Assembly: GCA_032622095.1 (NCBI GenBank)
Contig: CP136068.1
Location: 137,895,989 to 137,959,988 of the forward strand
Length of the DNA: 64,000 bases
Direction of reading: 5' to 3'
DNA from: Siphonodentalium dalli
Taxonomy: Eukaryota > Mollusca > Scaphopoda > Gadilida > Siphonodentaliidae
Position 1 is the stretch's first letter; every line of letters starts with the position of its first letter. This document shows positions 40,701 through 49,700 of the stretch, one piece after another. Both the position numbers and the translations under genes were made by a program. Below the pieces are notes generated by a model, which was given only the letters and a program-made list of their open reading frames with translations, did no database searches and was not told where the DNA came from.

Positions 40701-43700
40701 TGGTCCATGTTTCTGAAAAATGTCCAGAAAAAAAAATCACAAATGGCCAAAAAATGGGCCAATAGAATATTCTGGCGAGTGGCAGTGTGAATCCTGTCCA
40801 CAGATCGTATCCAAACAGTGCATTATTAACACAGAAAACACAGAATGACATGAGTGTGTTAATGGGTTTTGTTGATATGACATGAGTGCATGCATGGAAG
40901 GATAAGAACAAGCTGCACTACCATGTGTTCTATCCTTCCACAAAGGCGCAAGTGCCGTATCAACAAACCCAATAACACATGTATCATTTAATGTGTTTAA
41001 CCCTTTCAGTGCCAGGTCCGATTTTTGTATCAACCCATATACCCTGTGCCAATGCATTCTCTTATATATGCGAGTCGACCATAGGTCGCCTCGCATATAT
41101 AAGAGAATGCATTGGCCTAACAATTTTTCATCATTTGTTTTTATTTTTTACAATTTTAATAATTTTTTCTTATATTCTTTAACAGACTTATTTTGTAGGT
41201 TTAGTGCCAGGGAATCTTACGTTTTTCATGGGCATCAAAATTATTACTATGAATACTTGGTGATAGTTTTGAGTTATAACATGCCCCTAAGGTTTTATCC
41301 AGTTTGTTTTTAAATTCGCTATAGCATGCTTAAGCATACCCAAAATAAATTCAACCCAAAAAAAGACCGTAAATTAGGGCCGATGAGATCGGCCCCTGGC
41401 ACTGAAAGGGTTAATACACATCACACATCCTAGAATCCATTCATTAAAAAATACATCAAGGTTTATATACATGTAGGCACATACAGGGCTTGTTTTGTCA
41501 AGTGTGATGATGCTTTTATTTTACAGTTCATGTTTCAAAATTAAGGCGATTGTCATGTACGTCATTTGACATCGATGAGATGAGTATGGAATGTTCCATC
41601 TAATGTACGTTCCATAGGGATTTGTATATATGGAATAGCAATAACACTGTACTTCTAGGAACAAGCGTATAATAAAGTAAAGTAATGCCCTAAATATTCG
41701 ACTCCTTAACCACAGCAGAATTATGTGAATTTTTCAGGATTTAGTCGGAAATATGGCTTGTTGCCATTCACCGGAAATCTCTCGCTGAGAGCTTTCCAAT
41801 GAATGGCAACAAGCCATATTTCCGACTAACTCCTGAAAAATTACCATAATTCTGCTGTGGTTAAGGAGTCGATTATTTAGGGCACTACTGTAAAGGTTTG
41901 AACACTAGGTGAGGCTTTAAATTATTGGAACTAAGGATCTAGAAATAAAATAAAACACCGAGATAATGGGAGGAGTAACATGTGAGATTGTGAATCAATG
42001 ATTACACCAATCATACCTCAGCATCCCCGCCGTGCTGCATGAATAAGAGACAACGATAATTAATGGAGACAGAGGATGGGTTCATCCATAAAAATAAGTT
42101 AATATTAAAGGGATACTGTACTCAAGTGTTGTTGTTGGTTTCTATAGTCTCTCAGTCGTAGAATAAGGTAACCAGATTTATTTGAAAGTCTGTTGAGTAC
42201 GAAGTGATGTTATGGATGGCAGATTAGCCGGAATGCGAAAATAGAAATTGTCGTTGTTGAGTAATTTTTGTAGTTTTCAAGTAAATGTATCATATAAATG
42301 TTACATTAAATATACTCATTTAAGTTATTGTATAGTCACAAGTCAGTGAATGGCTTGAGTTTAAGCCCTGTATCAATATAATTGTTTATAAAATCATGTG
42401 TGCCATGCATTGCCCAATCCACAATCTGTAAAATAATTTGATTACGTATTGTACACAGAAATTCGTAATTTATTTTATGGCTCCAGCCATAAATTAAATT
42501 TATATCAAATTATTAACTTTGACTTTAAGATAACCTATTAGTTACAGAATACATCTTCGACTCAAATTACTTGTTTTTCTATATAATATCAATATTAGAT
42601 CGTTGTTATTACCGGGAATTTATTGAAAATGCCATACAGTACCCCTTTAAATTATAGTCATTTTATTCCATAACTGTCTATGTATAGCACCTAATTTGTC
42701 AGCTTTATGCTCTATACAGTAATGCCCTAAATAATCGACTTCTTAACCACAGCAGAATTATGGGTAACTTTTCAGGATTTAGAAGGGAATATGGCTTGTT
42801 GCCATTCATCGGAAAGCTCTCACTGAGAGCTCTCCGATGAATGGCAACAAGCCATATTTCCGACTAAATCTTGAAAAGTTACCCATAATTCTGCTGTGGT
42901 AAGGAGTCGATTATTTAGGGCATTACTATACTGTGGGTATAAACAAGCCTGGAAATAGTGTGTCTGACATTTGCAGAATGAGGTCCCCAGTGGGTGAATT
43001 TAGTGATGCTATCCCGCACGGTGGGCTACAATACCAAATTAACCCCCTGGAAACCTCATTCTGGTTTACTTCTGCAAATTAGGGATATAGAAACTGAACA
43101 GAAGGGAAAAATTACGAAAAACAATGTTAATTAGAGACATAGATATTTCCCAGAAGATTAGGCCTAAGCAGAATGAGGTCCACAGAGGGTGAACTTGGTC
43201 ATGCTAGCCCACTGTGCGGGGTAGCATCACTAAGTCTATCATCTGAGGACCTCATTCTGTAAATGTCACACTATTACTAGGCTTGGGTATAAAGTTCTTA
43301 ATTGTGGGTTTAAATTTTCTAATGTGAATGTCAATTAAAGGGGTACTGTACACTAAATCTGGCCATTTATGGGACCATCTCATTTTATACTCAACAGAAA
43401 CTCCAGTCATAATTTCATTTTCATTATAATTACCATGTTATTTGCCTTATTCTTAGAGCATGCAAGTGGATTTTGCACTAATCCATGGCTCAAATGCTTT
43501 CTTTTGTTGAAAATATTCTGTTGAGTATAAAATGAGATGGTCCGATATATAGCCTGATTTAGTGTACAGTACCCCTTTAATGTTTCAACCTGAAATTACA
43601 GCAACAAATGACTTATATGTCCTGCAAGCCTTGAAATAGTGTGTCTGTCATTTGCAGAATGAGGTCCCCAGAGGGTGAATTTAGTAATGCTACCCCGCAT

Positions 43701-46700
43701 AGCAGGCTAGCATCACCAAATTCACCGTCTGGGGACCTCATTCTGCTTACAACTCAGCAGAATGAGGTTCCCAGAGGGTGAATTTGGGGACCTCATTCTG
43801 CAAATGACAGACACCCTATTTCAAGGCTTGATGTCCTGTTCTGTGCTTCTATCAGGCTATATCCAAAGAAATCTTAATTTTAAGCAGATTTTAAAGGCGC
43901 ACTTAAATTTTTGAATGCCCAGATCACATTATACACAACATATTCCATATTATACATCATTTGAAAGAGGAACCAAAAATATATATATTCCACCAGAATG
44001 CGGAAGAGCTGTGGCCCAGGAGTGTCCATCAAGTGATAGAGATGATCAGATTCACTGCAAGACTCCCCCGTTATTTACCCCAGAATGCATCATAATTCAC
44101 AACTAAGAGATAGAGTTGTTGCCCTTCCATTGAGAATAATAAACTAGCAGTGCAGACCAGTCAAAATTAAGCACAGAACAAACGTCAGTACCTTGACAAA
44201 ATCAAAATGTTCGCAGTTTATTCGGTCAGATAAGTTTATAATACAATGTGTTGGAGCTTCCTCTTTCAAATCATATATAATACAGAATATGCTGTATATA
44301 AAGTAATCTGGTGATTCGAAAATTAAGTGGACCTTTAAAGTTATACAATATTCTTGATATGCACTTATTGTCAAGCTATCTCCAACAAACATCAAACAAA
44401 CAAACGTTGTAATTAACCCTTCCATGACTGGAGCTTCCTGAATTTTTGCGAAAATCCTGTGCCAATGCATTCTCTTATATTTGAGAGTCTCCCATATGTG
44501 CCTCGATATATAAGAGAATGATTTGGCCTACCAATATTTATCTTGACCTAGTAAGCCAGTGCATTCTCTTATATATGCAAGGCTCCCTATAGGAGACTCG
44601 TATATATAAGAGAATGCACTGGCACAGGACATTTAATGCTGCACTGGCACAGCTCCCATCACGGAAAGTTTAATGATCCTCACCCCAGGGAAAGCGCTCT
44701 TATTTTCTTCCATATCCATGTCACCATCATCCTCAACGACGTCTTCTTGGCCTGCTTCTTCCTCTGGGTACTGCGGACTAAGCCCGATGAAATGATTAAT
44801 ATCTCATAAATAATATATTAATGGCAAATTCTGTATTTTTAATAACAGTATATATGTATTGAGTGTATAATTAGACATAACCACACATATGTGTTATAAA
44901 GGAGGTGACCATTAATGAACGAGCTTGTTTTGGAGCAACATAACGAGAACCTTGTTCACATGCATGTGTGGTTGTGTATTTATTACACACCAAAATTCAA
45001 ATTAATCTTTGGTAACAAATAATTGTTTAGTTTTGTCAAATGCCAGTTAGTCATTTACGAAACACGATGAATTGTTGAATTATTGTTACATTACCAGTTG
45101 GATTGTCGTGCATGACGTCATTTACATCGCGCATCCTATCAGGATTGCACTACTGCACTGAGTCCAAAGTAACATAATCTGCCATAAATAGAGGATATCC
45201 ACACTTTTTCAGTGGATATGGGTTATATCTCATGAGTGATGACAAAACATTGAATTTCCACGAGTGGCTTTAGCCACGAGTGGAAATTCAAATGTTTTGT
45301 CATCACGAATGAGATTTAACCCATATCCACTGAAAAAGTGTGGATATTCTGTTTATTATATACTTTAGTTACTTGCCTATGACCCCCAATGAATATCAAT
45401 ACATCAGAAATTTCAAGCTGACACATTACGCCCAAAAAAATAGTCCCATATTTAAAACACTCAAAAAGTATAGATTTTGTATTTATTATATACTTTCGTT
45501 ACTTGCCGATGGCCCCCAATGAATGTCAGTACATGATGTGTGCAGGAAATCATTCACTATGAAGTATAACCTGACTACACACATGAGGATCCATACGGCA
45601 CAATAATATCAGTGAGATATCGATATCTCACTAGTGGGTATATCTCACTGCTAAAACCTTATAATTCATGGTCAAGTATATAATAATATACATTTATTAA
45701 TATATGCTTGCCTATAAAATAGCGGAAAATTACCAAAACGATAATCGTCATATATTATTATATCTCTTAGAAGCTACAGTGAAATACAATTTTGTTACTT
45801 CATTGTAGCTTTTGTTATTTCACTGTAGCTTGCCGATTGACGTCATGACATCATCACTTGAAAGTGGTTTGCTACCTATCAGCTGATCAGTGTCAGAAAT
45901 TTGGGTCAACCAGGTGTTACTTTCCATGTATTTAAAAAAAATGAAAATGCTGCATAATTTAGCAACTTTAAGCATTAAAGATACGGGCGGCGTTGGCGGT
46001 GGGTATGGTGTTAAAATATTCACCTCCGTCAAAAACCGCCATAAACAGAAAGAATAGTAAAATATAGACAGACTTTGTTCTTATACCAATAAGAAATATG
46101 GTATAAACAGTATGTTATTGTAAAAAAAAATTCCCTTTGTTATGTAAACAAAAGCAAAAAATTTGTTTAGATCCGGATATGGTAAACATAAAGAGCGTTT
46201 TTTGTTACTGTTTTCCTGATATGGAAATAATAAAGAGCGTTTATATCATTATTGTGTGATTAACCAGGATTAACCAATAGAATTGCGCTGTGTTATGTAA
46301 ACAGAAGCACAACTTCTGTAACACAAGCAGGCTCTTGTTTACGTACACCATTGTACGTCTTGACAACAATATACTATTTACGCGCTGTTATGTTTGGCAT
46401 ATGAACAAAACTATATATATTTTAATATTCCTTCTGTTGATGGCGATTTGAACAAATATGAATATTTCTGCAACGAACGCCGCCCGTGCCTTTAATAAGG
46501 CTCAAATAATAAAAAGAACACCTGCAGTTTTTGCTTGAATACCTGAAGCACTGCATTCGTGTCTGGAAAGAAATATCGGCTTGTGAAAATTCAATATTTC
46601 TTTCCAAACACTCATGAGATATTTTGATATTCAAACAAAAACGGTACGTATTCTCTATGTAGCAACAGGTGTGTATTAAATAATAAAAGCTAACTTTCGC

Positions 46701-49700
46701 AACAGTGGGCGTACATGAAGATTTGGTACCTCGATATCGATTTTGAATTTCAATGAAGAGCAAAGGGGTTCGAAAACAGCAATCCCGGTACCAAATCTCC
46801 AAGTGTTTCGAGAGGTAACCTCCATGTACCCAAAACAGATTTAACCCCACAACATTAAACAACTGTTCTACAACCTTGGCGTGGACTCTGATAGACGCGA
46901 AACAACTTCACTTTAAAATTTTGTCATCCAGTGTCTGAGAACAGCAGAAAATTGATGCTTAGGATAAATTTTTTAAATAAAAGTAATCCTTTCAGCATCA
47001 GAAAATAAGTAGATTGAGTGAACGATTATTCCCGGACAATGTCACAGGGGAGGATTTGGTCAATAACATTTTTCATCAGTTGGAAATTCATGACTGATGT
47101 AACATCAGCTGGAAATTTTTCATACCAAAATTACGTTGATATATATCTTATAGTCTGAATTTTCAACCGGTATTTAGTGTGAAATCTGTTATTTTTAGAC
47201 CTTCAGTCGAATATGTTACTATTTTCGGTCAATTTTTAGCTGCAACTGACATTAGTAGTAGTTGGAATATTTCCAACCATAGGGTGTGTCAAACTGGAAA
47301 TTTCCGCAGTTGGAAAGCTTGAGGTATCAGTTAGAAAATTCCAAGCCAAAGGGGAGGCCAAGGGGCATGTGAGTGAAATTTCACTTCTTGGGAATTTCAA
47401 TCTGGGGGGGGGGGGGGGGGAGTGCAGTTGAAATTTGAACAGAGATCCTCTAGTCGCATCGCTGTGTGTGCTATAATTCTCCATGAGAAGTTTTTGTGTT
47501 TGAGGTTTTCATCGGCCAGTCTGTCTAGAACATACAAACAGTGCTCCCCACAGAATGAGTCGGGGAGGGGGCACATCGCTCCATATACACAGAATGAGTC
47601 GGGGAGGGGGCACATCGCTCCATATACACAGAATGAGTCGGGGAGGGGGCACATCGCTCTATATACACAGAATGAGTCGGGGAGCGGGCACATCGCTCTA
47701 TATACACAGAATGAGTTGGGGGGGGGCGGCACATGTGTACTATAATTCTCACCTTCTCCATGAGAAATTTTTGTGTTTGAGTGCTTCATCGGCCAGTCTG
47801 TCAAGGACATATAAACAGTGCTCTCCACAGCCTTGCTTCAATTTGGATGGTGAGAAGTCAACTGTGTATTTCTATTAAAATGAGAAAAAATCAACTAACA
47901 AACAAAACAATTACAATTAACAACAAGATTTTCATGAACATCCCCGGATTTAAACCTTCCATGGCTGGCGCTTCCTGAAATTTTGCGAAAATCCTGTGCC
48001 AATACATTATCTAATATATGCAAGTCTCCCATAGGGAGCCTTGCATATATAAGAGAATACATTGGCCTAACAATATTTATCTTGACCTTGTAAGACAGTG
48101 CATTCTTTTATATATGCGAGGCTCCCTATGGGAGACTCGCATATATAAGAGAATGCACTGGCACAGGATATTTAATGCGGCACCAGCTTGGTTACCATCA
48201 TGAAAGGGTTAACCACCTGACATCAGACATTGTCTCGTGCAAATCATTAAATGTCCAATCATTTGTATTGAGCCTGACATTATGTCCGACAGTATCTTTT
48301 CAATTATTTGTCAGGAATATGATCACTACTTTGATTGGCAAGCTTATCATGGACAATAAACACAGAAAATAAACCCAAAAAATGTCATTTTGTCAAACAC
48401 AATATTCAGGAAATGTTAAAATAATTGGATTTTCCCATATTATAAAAATAAACAGATAGTACACTAAGATGTCTGTAAATTAAGTTAGATGCAAGAGAGT
48501 TGCGAAGAGGAAAACTGATAAACTTTTTTTTTACTAGAAATGAAAAATTACTAAAATAAAATCAAACAATATTGTACTGTGATCTGAGTACATTTATAAA
48601 AAATTAAAAAAACGTTGAATTAAAGATAATTTTTTCGTCATATAGGTCAATTATGGAAAATTAAAAAAAAATTAATAAAATTTTTGTCAGGAACACTTTT
48701 GACAAAGTCAGACAGGTTACTTTAATAAGAGCCTGACAGGTGTCAGGTGATCCAAAACAAATTAAATCCAGACTTTGTCATAAACTGACAGTCCAGACAA
48801 TTGGTTGCTTCATTGCACATAATTTACAGAGACGGATCATGTTTTCAAAAAAGAATCGGGAAAAGAAAGCTAAAATTTGAGGGCTAAGAAGTCACTAACC
48901 AGATCGTGTACAAACTTTACACAAAATATTGAACATGTTGCTGATATACTCGAAATAGCTTTAATGAACATTATCCTTTTTTTTGCTTCATAGTTAGCCT
49001 GCTGGTTTCTGAGTAATAAGCCTGTTTTAGCGATTTTGTTAACCCTTTCTATAATAATTACTCATTGACGAGTAGTTCCTTTAGAAAACGTTCAAATAAT
49101 AAGATCAACAAACAGGTCGTTTGTTGAACTTATTATCTGAACATTTCCCACCAATTAATTGAAACCCATCAGCACTTTTCATTGGCCTGTCATCTGCTTT
49201 TATTACCAGAACATCCCTCCCATTCCAATCTATTATTATAAAGGTTTCAAAGGAAAAGTGTTAACTGTCTAGCCCCACACATATTTGATTGGAAAACTAC
49301 ATTTGAACAAATATCAATCCCAGTAAAAAATCTAGGGACAATCTACACCAAATATGACTCCAATTGGTCTTGTGGTTCTCATTAGAAGATACTTAAAGAA
49401 TTGATGGATGGACAGCTAGGCTGATTGCCAGCTTGGCAATAGATGAGGAGTGATGACTAAAAATTGGCAATATCAAAACTTTTGGCCACCACAAAGTTGC
49501 ACAAACACTGGTGAATTGGGAATGAAGGTAGTGACTTACAAATCTTCTGACTTCTTCTAATATACTTGATATTGTGGAATTTGGATCGTCATACTGAAAC
49601 ATGATAAAAAAAATTAGTCAGTGGTGAATGCACATTCTTTAGACGGTGAAAAAGATATTGGAAATTGTTGGCTAATTACTATTTTAATATCGATAGGAAT

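Noticed and set aside
46422-46862. 146-codon minus-strand reading frame
   Set aside because: Overlaps the end of a family F MITE and has no domain pattern.
47397-47878. Repeat proteins with MSRGGGTSLHIHR-type units
   Set aside because: The 39-bp unit keeps all frames open by arithmetic; these run through the exon 4 duplicate and the array and are not genes.
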